Positions 44,221 to 55,426 are shown, counted from the stretch's first letter. The stretch: 64,000 nt of DNA from Panorpa germanica (GCA_963678705.1 OY783204.1:6083834-6147833); one strand, 5' to 3'. Notes: generated from the letters alone by a model not told the origin. Program-made: numbers and translations.

Positions 44221-45000
44221 ATAAAACGCAAACGAACATCTAAATAATCATAACTTTTTGATATTATTTTTTTATAAATAGGTTAACTAATATGTCTCTT
44301 AGGTAATTACAAAATTTCAGCCGTCACAAATTCTTATTTTCTACAAAAAGTGCAATTTAGTGAAACTATATACAGCTCTGTTTCATATCTGTGCGGCAAG
44401 TCATAAGAAGCTTAAAAATCTAAAAAAAATTATCATTTAATGAAATTATTTGTTTATAAATAGTTTAACTAATATGTCTCTTAGGTAGTTACAAAATTTC
44501 AGCCATCACAAATTCTTATTTTCTTCAAAAAGTGCAATTTAGTGAAACTATATACAGCTCTGTTTCATATTTGTATTGGCAACTTATAAGATGTCAAATT
44601 CAAAGATAACCTAAAAATTCAGTACGTTTATAAAATCTGGCAGTCGATTCAGTGACAGCTCTGTTCCATATCTGTGCGGCAACATATAAGATATTTAAAA
44701 ATCGTAAAAACCTCATTATGTAATAAAATTATTTTTCTATAAATAGCAATTGCAATTTATATAAAATTAAATTTGCAATAATATTGCAATTTAGTAAATT
44801 CCTATACAATGACAGCTCGGTTTCATATTTGTATAGGCAACTTATAAGATGTAAAATTCAAAGATAACCCAAAAATTCAGTACGTCTTTAAAATCTGGCA
44901 GTCGATTCAGTGAGCGCTCTGTTCCATATCTGTGCGGCAACTATAAGATATTTAAAAATCGTAAAAACCTCATTATGTAATGAAAGTATTTGAATGAAGA
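44221..45000. repeat. Tandem repeat with a 262-bp dimer period
   Basis: The block AGCTCTGTTTCATATCTGTG (or -TTTGTA) recurs at about 44371, 44552, 44655, 44813 and 44917. The last four form a dimer (103 + 159 bp) repeated once. A first pair has a period of about 181 bp. Shared neighbours are GTCTCTTAGGTA-TTACAAAAT and AAAATCTGGCAGTCGATTC. It is non-coding and may be subterminal repeat DNA of the large element to the right. Confidence 0.75.
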
Positions 45001-45430
45001 TAGTTTTAATTATTTAATAAGACTCTCTTGTCTCTTGCATTGACCTGTTCATATTGACAAATGAAAACGATAATACAGTCGTTGCTAGAAAACATAATAA
45101 ATTTTACTTTAAGAAATTGATTAAATAAATATGTCTGTTAAATAGTAACACAATTTTACTTTTTTATTTACTTTAAAAATTTTAATTTATTGAAACTAAT
45201 TACCATGACAGCTCGATTACTAATTAAACAGCTATCTTTTATTTAATTCTAGTTTATTCTTAGTATAGTCAGTGGTTGATTTTAGTACATTGTTTAAATA
45301 TGTTGTGCAATTATTTTATGTACTTTAAGCATCCCATTTATATTCCAATGTAATTGATCGGGTTTATTGTTTTTCTTGTAGAATCTGTAAATAGGGAATG
45401 TATACCATATATGAGTCTGTGTATTTATTT
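45001..45430. other. Intergenic, outer flank of the left inverted-repeat arm
   Basis: AT-rich with no ORF. The left arm may continue into it, but its partner on the right is hidden behind the copia/gypsy insertions and the window edge. Confidence 0.35.
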
Positions 45431-45904
45431 ATTTATATAAGTATGTATTTAAGTAGAAACTTCATGTTCTTACTGCTCAAACAAGTGTCCATTCACTTTA
45501 TTATTTTGTAAAAATAATTCCCGTATATCTAGGACATGAATATAAGGATCTGAAATTATATTCTGGTTAAATAAATAAAAAGAAAATTTTGATGAAATTA
45601 GTAAAGTAACTTACGGCTTTTTGACAATGATAAAATTCTTTCGTTGTATTTGTCTAAGGTTTTTATTTTTTTAGGGTCATTTTCCCATATTGGCGGAGTG
45701 GGCAAAGTTAACCATATAGCTCTAGATGAAGTTTCGCTTAGTATCTTTGCAATACTTGAAATATTGTAAGTAAATGCTTGATAGTGTTTTTCCTGAAAGC
45801 AAATTTGGTCGTATTTTATATTGTTATACATATAGCTATATTTAAGGTTACTTAATATAATGTTTTATGCTTACTTTCATAATGTCATTTATTCCGATCA
45901 TTAT
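45431..45904 (-). repeat. Left arm of a 474-bp inverted repeat (3' end of the BED-SGNH gene)
   Basis: It is the complement of 53064-53537 with only about three mismatches seen. It contains the end of exon 3 (IGINDIMK), exon 4 and exon 5 of the BED-SGNH gene with intact splice sites, but no upstream exons. The outer side runs on uninterrupted, showing the state of this sequence before the copia insertion in the other arm. Confidence 0.9.
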
Positions 45905-46480
45905 TCATCATTCGTCAATCAATTGGTTGCCGTAAATTAGGAAGCTAGCAGGTCGCCAATTAATTCATTGTAAACGTGAAACTGTTATCACAGTTACGCT
46001 CTTTATTCGGTAATCAATTGGTTGCCGTAAATTAGGAAGCTAGCAGGTCGCCAATTAATTCATTGTAAACGTGAAACTGTTATCACAGTTAAGCTCTTTA
46101 TTCGTCAATCAATTGGTTGCCGTAAATTAGGAAGCTAGCAGGTCGCCAATTAATTCATTGTAAACGTGAAACTGTTATCACAGTTACGCTCTTTATTCGG
46201 TAATCAATTGGTTGCCGTAAATTAGGAAGCTAGCAGGTCGCCAATTAATTCATTGTAAACGTGAAACTGTTATCACGGTTACGCTCTTTATTCGTCAATC
46301 AATTGGTTGCCGTAAATTAGGAAGCTAGCAGGTCGCCAATTAATTCATTGTAAACGTGAAACTGTTATCACAGTTAAGCTCTTTATTCGTCAATCAATTG
46401 GTTGCCGTAAATTAGGAAGCTAGCAGGTCGCCAATTAATTCTTTATAAACGTGTCAAACGAGTCAATATCATGAATAAAG
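45905..46480. repeat. Six-copy 95-bp tandem array
   Basis: CAATTGGTTGCCGTAAATTA recurs at 45920, 46015, 46110, 46205, 46300 and 46395, exactly 95 bp apart. Copies are nearly identical. They differ at TTCGTCAATC versus TTCGGTAATC and at CAGTTACGC versus CAGTTAAGC, partly in alternation. The array begins exactly where the inverted-repeat arm ends. Confidence 0.95.
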
Positions 46481-46556
46481 TAAGTCTGTTTTTTTAAAGA
46501 AAAATTATTTAAGGATTTTAAGGTTTCAAACATTATCAAAGTTCAAATATACAAGT

Positions 46557-49500
46557 TTATTTGAAATTCGACAAGAAATCAAAGCATGAAATGTAATTTT
46601 GAGGAGCTACGTATTTTACATCTAATGAAATATTTTTTAAACTTTTAATAATTGATAAATCGAAAGAAAATTTTGTAGTGTCTTCAATGTAATTATTTAG
46701 AGAATTTTCTTGCTTGTCTGATTTATCATCATGGTCACATATTATATTACGTATCCAATTTCTTATCGAAAACATGTCTCTTTCAGAAAACCGGGTGTTG
46801 TGTTGCGAATATACTATATAACCCCAAGCACATAAATGCGCCCCACAATTGTTACCGTAACTGTAATATCTATAACTTCCGATGGATCATCTTGATTAGG
46901 AACATCTTCTAATACATATAAGCTCCAATTGTGAATGGATAGTTTGTGGTAAACTTTGATAACAGCACCAATAAATGTTTTTACTTGATCCAAAACAGTA
47001 TCCCTTTTTTGTTTTAACTTTGCAGCAAGAGAATCAAGTAAAACTATGTATTGCTTTTTGAAATTTACTACCAATAAAACCCAGTGATTGTTTCTAACAA
47101 GCATAGGAATAAGCCAAATATTAAAATTTTTAAAGTTTTGTTTAAGTGCCCAATTGTAGAAGCTTACCCTTTTAAACGCTGGATAGAATTGGGTAGAAAA
47201 CGTTAGAACAGTAGATTCACTTTTATATTTTCTGCAGCATGCATATAAAAACGAATCAATAATGACATCATCTATTTGGTTATGATTTTCCAATGACTGC
47301 CATGACAGATTATCTATAATTTGACCATTAACAATTTTATTTATTTTGATTGTTGCAGTTATTTTATTTGTTTGCCATGGTGGTAATGCGTTATTTTGTT
47401 CAACGATATTGTTACCTAATGTACTAGGCAATTTACTATCATGTCTTTCTGAAGGAAAATAAATAGGAGTTTGACGTGAAATTGGGCGTCGTAACCACTT
47501 TTCTTCTGCAAATTCAGGATTTACACTTTCAGGAATTTACACTTTCTATTTTGAACCAATTTATTTGGTGGAAATTCAAACGAGAATAGGAGATCATGAA
47601 GAAATTCATTAAAAATTATTGGAAATATTTTTAAAGATTTACGCTTGTTTTTTAAAAATGTTACTTTAACTAGCCTGAACCAGCTTTCTACGCGTGCGTT
47701 GCTATCACGGGAGACCCCGAATTCGCTAATTAATATTCCTGTCCAAAGCGGCGCGTACGGCAGTCTGTCTTCGCACAAATAATTTACAAACTCCGGACAA
47801 AAATATTTATTACTATTATAGTTAGAGGCGGCCGCTTCATTAACTTTACTTATATTGTTTCTAATAATTGATTTAAAATGTAAATAAAACGGAGAACAAT
47901 GTTTTATAGTGTTGCTTAATTTTTTTGCTTCATCGTCATGAGAATCTATGTTAATGTTATTAATACTATTAAAGTCAACATTCTCATTAGTGTTCTCATC
48001 TATTTCCATTGTTTCATTATTGAACGCACTTACCAATATACTATATGACTTTAAAGCAACCTCTGTTTCAAATTTATTGTTAAAGAAAATTGAACAATGT
48101 TTAACATAATATTCTAAGTCTTTGAAACATTTTGTATTCAGTAACACACCAAATACCTTACCTAAAAACTTTTTCAATTCTTTATTATTATAAGTAATAT
48201 TATTTAAATGACCCATAGCTGTCTTCATTGAATGGTTACAGCAGTTGTTTATAATTGTAAAATCTAAATTTTTTAATGCAGTGCAATCATACTGTATTAA
48301 AACACTATAACATTTTTCCAAGTACTCTAACATAGACATATTGTTTAGAGCCCTTAAAAATGAATTCATTAACGCAAAGCTAAAATCCGTGGTTACCTTA
48401 TGAATTAAACGCGGCCGATGATTGGGGTAAATTTGTTAATTGTTGCGGCAAGACGTTACAATTTCCGTCTGAATTCCAAACAGAATCAGATAATTTACTA
48501 TATTTGTGAATATGTAATAAGACATCTTTATCTAAATCTATATCGGATTTCAGTTCACTTGCGACTTTACGAATGGTCGCTAAGTTCTGATTTTTGGTAT
48601 AATTACCAGAGAGCAATGAAGATTTTGGGGTCTGGCATATTTCATTAAGATGCACTATCTTTGGATTATCAATTTTTAATAGCTGTTTAATTCTAGTGCG
48701 TTCTTCATTACGGATTTGTCTCCTTTGACATTCATTTACTTGATGATAAAATGTTCCGATTTGTGTTACGTGAACACCGACGTTTGAATAATTACAGGGT
48801 TCGTCAATAATATCAAAATAGTATGCTGCACATGATTGAAATTTGCATACCGCTTTTCCATGAAAAAAATGACAATTAATTTTTCGTTTTCCAGATTTTA
48901 ATTTCCCATAGGTAAATTTAAGAACACAACGGCTATTAAATTTTGAAAATTCACGAGCAAAAATACTGGTCCAGCCAGTAGATAATCTGAGAGTAGGAAT
49001 AGTTTCCCTATAAACATATAATTTGTTCCAAATTTCAATGGAGATGTAAAAAACAAATTGGGAAGGAGGTATGGTATCCATGTTAGTTGTTACGTGATAA
49101 ATTATGTTGTTATCAATTACATTTTTCAGATCTAGTGATTTATTTATGTTGGTAACATTATCTAAAAACGGTTCAAGAGAATTTATTGTCGTGATTGGAG
49201 ATTTTAATAAAATATTATCTGTAGAAATCACATTAAAATTAGGGTTCTCAGAGTGTGAAGAACTTGTAATAATATTTGTATTCGTATTAATGTCTACTAT
49301 ATTTGATGATGATAATACTTCACTCACGGTTAAGGGTGTAGTAACTGTGTATTCAGGAACAGACGTATTTGACCATTTATTAAGCCGATTTATTTCTTCT
49401 AAAACTCCATTCAAGTCTTTCTTAATAATATTATATACATGAATTAACAAATTGTTACGTCTCTTTCCGGACGTGTTTATCTTAATTAAATCAAGTATAC

Positions 49501-49642
49501 GGCCACATAGGTCGGATTTATGGCTTCTTACCAATTTCAGATCAACTGAAGGTTGTTCAGGGTTTAAGCGAATTAGAGCTTGAGCTACTTCCGTAACGGT
49601 GATTTTTTTATTTTTAATATTGACTTTAGTAAACATTTCCAT
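46557..49642 (-). pseudogene. Transposase fused to a C48 (Ulp1-like) cysteine protease, broken
   Basis: One long minus-strand coding unit in pieces. 49642-48398 (ATG start) is the N-terminal part with a Cys/His-rich patch (CHFFHGKAVCKFQSC) and an RNEERTRIKQLL segment. After a frame change, 48400-47521 continues with VTTDFSFALMNSF, which I read as the second catalytic Asp. INNCCNHSMKTAM and RDSNARVESWF follow, as in MULE-like transposases. The region that should carry the first catalytic Asp is absent, suggesting an internal deletion at about 48398. A duplicated GTAAATCCTGA-type stretch near 47520 shifts the frame. 47431-46814 holds the protease with His (NHWVLL, 47086), Asp (47035) and Gln (VPNQDD, 46894). 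A one-base shift near 46875 precedes the Cys (NNCGAHLCAW, 46847). The tail runs to 46557. The product would cleave peptide or SUMO-type bonds and move DNA, but this copy is inactive. Confidence 0.75.
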
Positions 49643-49649
49643 CTTCTAT

Positions 49650-50064
49650 CTGAACTTTAATAGCTTAATAATTTCCAATGTATACTTTCTAAAAAAGATC
49701 GTAGAATAATTAAAACTTTGTATTTTAAAAATAAATGAAATTAATTATTTTAAAAACTTACCAACGTGTATTTAGATGAACAGGAGTGTTTGGACTTAAA
49801 TAATTAAATTCAATTTCTAAAGTAATCTTGAAAATTAACAAATGTTTAGATGTGAACTGTTGCACTATTAAATGTTAAATGAAAGATTTTCCCAACAATT
49901 TGAAAAAAAATAAATACTTCAGTTTTGGGCAATAAAAATTTACAAATTTGAATATTAAGCTTGAGTAATAAGTACTGTTTTATTGTATTGTACATTTTAT
50001 CTAATACATGTAGAAAAATATTATGTCTATTATTATGAAATTTTGTTAGTTTTATTGCCTAAGC
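49650..50064. promoter_or_regulatory. Upstream region of the transposase unit
   Basis: A good donor (complement of ACTTACCAACG, 49769-49779) suggests a 5' UTR exon around 49775-49800 spliced to the coding exon. The rest is AT-rich and includes the left part of a direct repeat. Confidence 0.35.
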
Positions 50065-50943
50065 CAACGGTTCTCAAAGTGAGCAATGAAGGCTCAGGGA
50101 GTTGGTTGAAGGCTCAACCAAAGCTTGGTTGAAAAATTAGTTAAATTTACTTACAAAATAATAAAGCAAACTTTTTATTTTTAAAATTACAACAAGTTTA
50201 TAATTTTTAGTCTTTCTTACTATCTAAGAAATACTTTCTTTCTTTTCGTTTTGAAAAATATTTTAATGAGAACTTGGATGGTTTGGTTTGGATTCAAAAC
50301 ACGTTCAAACCATCAGTCGATGAGTACTCCCTCAACATGAAGGAATAAGAAAATCTCATTGACCTCCAAGGTGACACTGGGCTTGAAATGAAGTTTAAAG
50401 AATCTTCTCTCACATGCTTCTGGATTGGTGTACAAAAGGAACACCCAATTTTGAGTGAAAGGACATTGAAAATACTCACTCTATTCGCCACCACTTATTC
50501 TTGTGAAACTGAGTTTTCTGCTCTAGCTGCCATGAAGAGTAAATATCGCTCAAGACTGAATGTGACCAAGGAACTCAGAGTAGAGTTATCAGAACTGACA
50601 CCGCGTTTCAAGAAACTATGCGCAGAAAAAAACAAGCACATCCTTCACACTGAAGCTCTTTTTATTATTATTGCTTTGAGTTACAAATAACAATTATGTA
50701 CTATAGTAGCTAAAATAATTAAATAAATTGTAATTGTTTGTATAGAATTTGTTGTTTGATTACGATTAAACTTATTGCCCCATTAGAGTATGCATAGAAT
50801 GTACAAAACTTAACCAAATAAAAATGGACTGTTAAATGTCAAATGCGACTCCCTTATAATATATAGTACGCTTACATGTAGGGGGCCCAGCTTACAGCTG
50901 GATTATGTAGTGGAGCTCGAAGTAAAATGTTTGAGAACCGCTG
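50065..50943 (+). mobile_element. hAT element (deleted) with hATC dimerisation remnant
   Basis: The ends CAACGGTTCTCAAAG and (complement) CAGCGGTTCTCAAAC are classic hAT termini. Flanks GCCTAAGC (50057-50064) and GCCTAAGT (50944-50951) are an 8-bp target duplication with one change. 50388-50690 encodes the hATC dimerisation block (LTCFWIGV, HPILSERTLKILTLFATTYSCE, FSALAAMKSKYRSRL) seen in Charlie/ZBED-type transposases. The catalytic core is missing. Confidence 0.9.
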
Positions 50944-51306
50944 GCCTAAGTAATAAAATTTACGGAATATTCGCTTTGTCGGCACTGGATTAGACTATGA
51001 CCTAGTTCGAACCTTGCAATTTTAAATTGGAAGGGTCAGTGACGATAGCTATATACATTTTAGTAAAATGAGTAACAAGTGTTTACTTAGTTAACAAGTT
51101 TTATTGCATTACACATTTTACCATTTTACAAGTTTCTTTTATTCTATTATTCTAATTTCTTTTATTCTAATATGTGTAGAAAAATATTATGTCTATTAAT
51201 ATGAAATTTTGTTAGTTTTATTGCCTAAGTAATAAAAGGAAACGGAATATTCCTTTTGTCGGCACTGGATTAGACAGGAAGAACTATGACCTAGTTCGAA
51301 TCTTGC

Positions 51307-51944
51307 TATCTTATGTACCGTACACATACGTGCGACTTAAACATGCGACACCCAACATTTATTGTAAGAAGTTGTGCAACACGTCCACACTAGTGTACGT
51401 CGGCAACTTAATACGTCGGAAGCTTTCATATTTCGAACGAACTTCTTCAACTTGCTCTACAAAAAAAAAAATTTACAAAAAAAGTAATAAAACTCAGTTG
51501 TTTAACAAGACCTCTGCTAACTCGTAATAAACTCAGTTTGACAAGGGTTTATTGTTCAGGTCTATTTCATTTGTCCATTTTCCATTATTTTTATTTATTT
51601 ACCAAACGCAACTAAAAATGAACGTCAACGCTCAATGAGATTATACTGGAGACTGTGTAGGTACTCGACCCTTTTGTTCGAGACATTCTTCAAAACCCTA
51701 ATTTATTTGATTTACCAACATATCTTTGGAACATTTTTGTTTCATAAAAATACTACTTGAAATTTTAAAAAATAGCAAAAGTAAGAGTTTTGTTAGTGTC
51801 GCATGTTAATGTCGCTAATCGTCGCTAGTCCGTACGTTAAAAGTACAACACATTTAGTACACTCATGTCTAAATAATGACAACTTATGAATGAAAATATA
51901 TAAATGTTGGATGTCGCATGTTAATGTCACACCAATCTGTACCA
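51307..51944. mobile_element. Unclassified insertion with inverted blocks
   Basis: This DNA interrupts copy 2 of the direct repeat. Near its ends TTAAACATGCGACACCCAACA (51337) faces the complement of TTAACATGCGACATCCAACA (51899-51923). It has GTCG-rich palindromic words and no coding capacity. The exact ends are unresolved. Confidence 0.4.
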
Positions 51945-52241
51945 ATCATTAAACTGCAAGGGTCAATTTCGATAGTTATATACATTATAGTAAAATAAGT
52001 AACACGAATGCTTAAATTAAATAGCGCAAAAGACCTCTTGCCCCAGATACCAGAAGGACGACCATATTTAATAAATAAGCTCATTATAAAATATCGAGTA
52101 GACGGAGATAGCATCAAATAGAGAAAAAAGTTTAACAAACTGCAGCACCAATACCTAATGTTTTTAATCAATTTCTATTTTTCACTCATTCTTTAAAGTA
52201 TAACAACATTTACCTTATTTTAAAATATTTTGATTATTACC

Positions 52242-53498
52242 ATGTCTGTGCGTTTTTCAGTTGGGTTGAGTAAGTTTTTCAAAATTAATGATAACCCGGA
52301 AGGGGAAGATCATACACAATTAAACAAAAATAAATTGTTGAACGCTGAATGTAAAATTTGTGCAACAAAATTTTTCATAAATATACAATACTCAAGACGA
52401 AATTTGTACTACCATTTGCAAGTAAGTTAAACTTTATTTAAATTTGAGATACCTAATGAAATATATTTTTAACAAACAAACTTGTCAACAAGCAAATCGA
52501 AAGCGAAACCATTGGCACAATTCAAACATGTGCCAATATATGTATACGTTATAAAATATAAATACAAAGATTTAATTTTGAAAACAAAAAGGTAATTAAT
52601 TTCAAAAAGGTTGCATAACGGCCAAAAAAGTAGGTTATTTATAATTTAATTAAAAAAATATTGAAAAATATAAATAGCATTTAATTATATTTTAGAGAAA
52701 GCATCCAAAAACTATAAATAAATTAAAGGATCTGGAAATTGAAAGCAAACTAATGCAGTCTGACGCTCTTAATAGTAATAATGTTCTCGTAAGTATAACT
52801 ACAAAACTTCTAAGTAATGTATGTATTGTAATTGTGTGTAATTGGATGCCGTAAAGTAACAACATTTATTTTAAATTTCCAAGTATTCTACATGGACTCT
52901 TTATGGAGACTCTTTTCTGGTAAGATATGCCAAAAAGATTTTATTTAAAAAAGAAATAGAATTTAACCACGTAGAATTCGCAAAAAGTGGTAGAAAATCA
53001 GTGAATTTAATGGATGATATCAAAAGAAAAAAGGGTAATCCCTTACTGACACAAAATGCCATTATAATGATCGGAATAAATGACATTATGAAAGTAAGCA
53101 TAAAACATTATATTAAGTAACCTTAAATATAGCTATATGTATAACAATTTAAAATACGACCAAATTTACTTTCAGGAAAAACACTATCAAGCATTTACTT
53201 ACAATATTTCAAGTATTGCAAAGATACTAAGCGAAACTTCATCTAGAGCTATATGGTTAACTTTGCCCACTCCGCCAATATGGGAAAATGACCCTAAAAA
53301 AATAAAAACCTTAGACAAATACAACGAAAGAATTTTATCATTGTCAAAAAGCCGTAAGTTACTTTACTAATTTCATCAAAATTTTCTTTTTATTTATTTA
53401 ACCAGAATATAATTTCAGATCCTTATATTCATGTCCTAGATATACGGGAATTATTTTTACAAAATAATAAAGTGAATGGACACTTGTTTGAGCAGTAA
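52242..53498 (+). CDS. BED zinc finger + SGNH/GDSL-hydrolase-like protein, five exons
   Basis: The exons are 52242-52421, 52696-52788, 52884-53093, 53176-53353 and 53419-53498. All introns are GT-AG, phases 0/0/0/1, giving 246 residues without a stop. Residues about 38-66 form a BED-type finger (CKIC...HLQRKH) split by the first intron. Residues about 95-170 carry SGNH-hydrolase blocks: LYGDSFL (block I, Ser nucleophile), AKSGRKSV (block II Gly) and MIGINDIMK (block III GxND). The C-terminal NGHLFEQ could supply the catalytic His, although the usual preceding Asp is not obvious. A DNA-binding finger on a hydrolase is unusual. The 3' half is duplicated in inverted orientation at 45431-45904. 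It may be cargo of the surrounding transposon. Confidence 0.75.
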
Positions 53499-53537
53499 GA
53501 ACATGAAGTTTATACTTAAATACATACTTATATAAAT
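53064..53537 (+). repeat. Right arm of the 474-bp inverted repeat
   Basis: It pairs with 45431-45904 from ATAATGATCGG to CTTATATAAAT. It starts inside exon 3 of the BED-SGNH gene and is cut at its outer side by the copia 5' LTR. Confidence 0.9.
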
Positions 53538-53886
53538 TGTTGTAATTATAAGTAAATAATTAGTTTTGTATTCACCGCCAATTATAAATATATATGTGTT
53601 ATCATAGTAAAGTAAGTTACCAGTGTAGATATTATTGTAGATACCATCGTAGTACCAGCACTAGGAACACACGAGCCATCTGAGATTGGTAACATTAACT
53701 AATAGTACCGAGAGTGCTTCGTCATGTTGTACAAAGTCGAGTAGTGCTTGTGAATCCAAACGTGATACGGATAGGACGCTCTTTGTGAAACCAGTGCTAA
53801 TACTACATATAGAATACTTTTTAATTAAACATACATCTTTTAATTTACTATCTTTTATTCAATCTCTGCAAGGATAGTTCCCAACA
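53538..53886 (+). repeat. copia 5' LTR
   Basis: 349 bp, TG...CA. The first 227 bases recur at 57682-57908. Confidence 0.9.
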
Positions 53887-53900
53887 GGTTATGGGCCCAG
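53887..53900 (+). other. copia primer-binding site
   Basis: GGTTATGGGCCCAG directly follows the LTR and matches the known copia-type primer site for a half initiator tRNA-Met. Confidence 0.8.
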
Positions 53901-54268
53901 ATTACGATCTTCTGCAACATCGATTAAAAGATATATTACAAGATATCAAGGTTTTGAGAAAAAAGTGAGGCAGCCATCTTGAAGAAAACGAAGGTGATAT
54001 TAATAAGTCCACATGTGCTTGTGAGACTATTTAGACATTAATATTGTGTTTGTGGTGAATGAAAAGTGATATTAATAAGTTCATCGAAACTATTTTGAAA
54101 TTAATATACTTTTTGGGCTGAAAAACGGTAACATTAATAAGTCCACACGTGCTTGTGAGACTATTTAGAAATTAATGAAAGGATTGTGTTCGAACATTAA
54201 GATTAATAAGTCCTCGTGTGTGAGAGACTATTTAGACATTAAGATTGTGCTCGATCGACAAGATTAAG

Positions 54269-55426
54269 ATGACCAACAGTATTAGCATCGTTAAGTTTGG
54301 TGGTAAGAACTACCAGCAATGGAAATTTCAAATGAAGTGCATATTGAAATCGAAGGGTGTGTACGAGTGTACAACAGGCACCGAAGTTAAACCAGGGGTT
54401 AACGCATCAGCTGATTTAGAAACGTGGATTCAAAAGGATGCAACGGCGATGTGCATCATAACCAGCTCGATGGAACTACAGCAAATAACGCTAATCGAAA
54501 ATTGTGAATCGGCCAAGGAAATAATGGACAAACTTAGCTCTATTTATGAGATGAAATCAGAAACGAACAAGATGTTAGTACACGAGAGGTTTCATCAATA
54601 CAAAATGGCACTCAACGAGACGATGGTGCAACATATTTCTAAAGTGGAAAATCTTGGCAAGCAGATACGAGAGTCAGGTGATACTCTCAGTGATACTGCA
54701 ATCATGACTAAAGTATTGAGTACGCTACCATCCAAGTATCGTAACTTTAGGCAAGCATGGTTGTCAGTGGAGGATTCGAAACAGAACATGGCCAACTTAA
54801 CTGGACGTTTGTTGGATGAGGAGGCGAATCTCACGAAATATGAAGAAGAAGAAGAAGTCGCTCTAACAACTACTAGGGCAGTACATACAGAAAGAAGGCA
54901 GATTAATAAGAAAATTGTGACGTGCTTCAAATGTAACCGGAAGGGTCACTACGCGAGGGATTGCAGAACAGTAATGATCAGTAGAAGAAATAAGCAAAAT
55001 GTCTCATGCTTTAAATGTAATCGGAAGGGTCATTACGCGAGAGATTGTAAAAGGATAACGAATCAATTCGAAGAAGAACCACACCAAAGTAATCACGGCG
55101 CCTTCAACGCAGAAATATGCAACCAGACTATCAGCAAAGAAGGTTGGATCCTGGATAGCGGAGCTTCAACCCATATGACATATAAACGGGAATTCTTTGA
55201 TACGTTTAGTGACTGTAAGGGACTCACCGTCAAACTAGGCAATAATGAAGAAGTACCTGTGGAAGGCATCGGCACCGTAAAGATTAAGAAATTAATTAAA
55301 GGTAGAAGCGTGGATGGATTGATTACAAATGTCTGGTATATACCCAAGCTAAGGAAGAACTTATTTTCTGAAGGAGTGATAACTAAAAAAGGGATGAAAA
55401 TAGTTAAGCAAAACGAGACAGCTTAA
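54269..55426 (+). pseudogene. copia gag and aspartic protease
   Basis: It starts at the ATG at 54269; the frame is open eight codons earlier only with TTG. The N-terminal half is a copia-type gag (FGGKNYQQWKFQM, LPSKYRNF). Two CCHC knuckles follow (CFKCNRKGHYARDC, twice), which is one more than usual and looks like a small duplication. The protease has WILDSGASTHM. A TAA at 55424-55426 ends the frame just before the integrase. The next frame is in phase with it, so a single nonsense change separates gag-protease from integrase. Confidence 0.85.

Larger units (their letters stand above)
49975..52010. repeat. Direct repeat pair split by two insertions
   Basis: The unit contains AAAAATATTATGTCTATTA, TTTTGTTAGTTTTATTGCCT, TTTGTCGGCACTGGATTAGA, GACCTAGTTCGAA and GATAG-TATATACATT-TAGTAAAAT. 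Copy 1 is 49975-50064 plus 50944-51090, split by a hAT. Copy 2 is 51165-51306 plus about 51945-52010, split by 640 bp of other DNA. Unit length without insertions is about 230-310 bp. It lies between the two divergent genes. Confidence 0.65.

Noticed and set aside
45598-45831. Independent 77-residue gene on the minus strand
   Set aside because: It is an inverted copy of exon 4 of the BED-SGNH gene with its flanking introns, not a separate gene.
45905-46480. CRISPR-like array
   Set aside because: The 95-bp units are contiguous without unique spacers, and the DNA is eukaryotic; it is a tandem repeat.
50990-51040. Pol III B box (TTCGAACC) near a repeat
   Set aside because: No matching A box at tRNA spacing; the sequence belongs to the local direct repeat.
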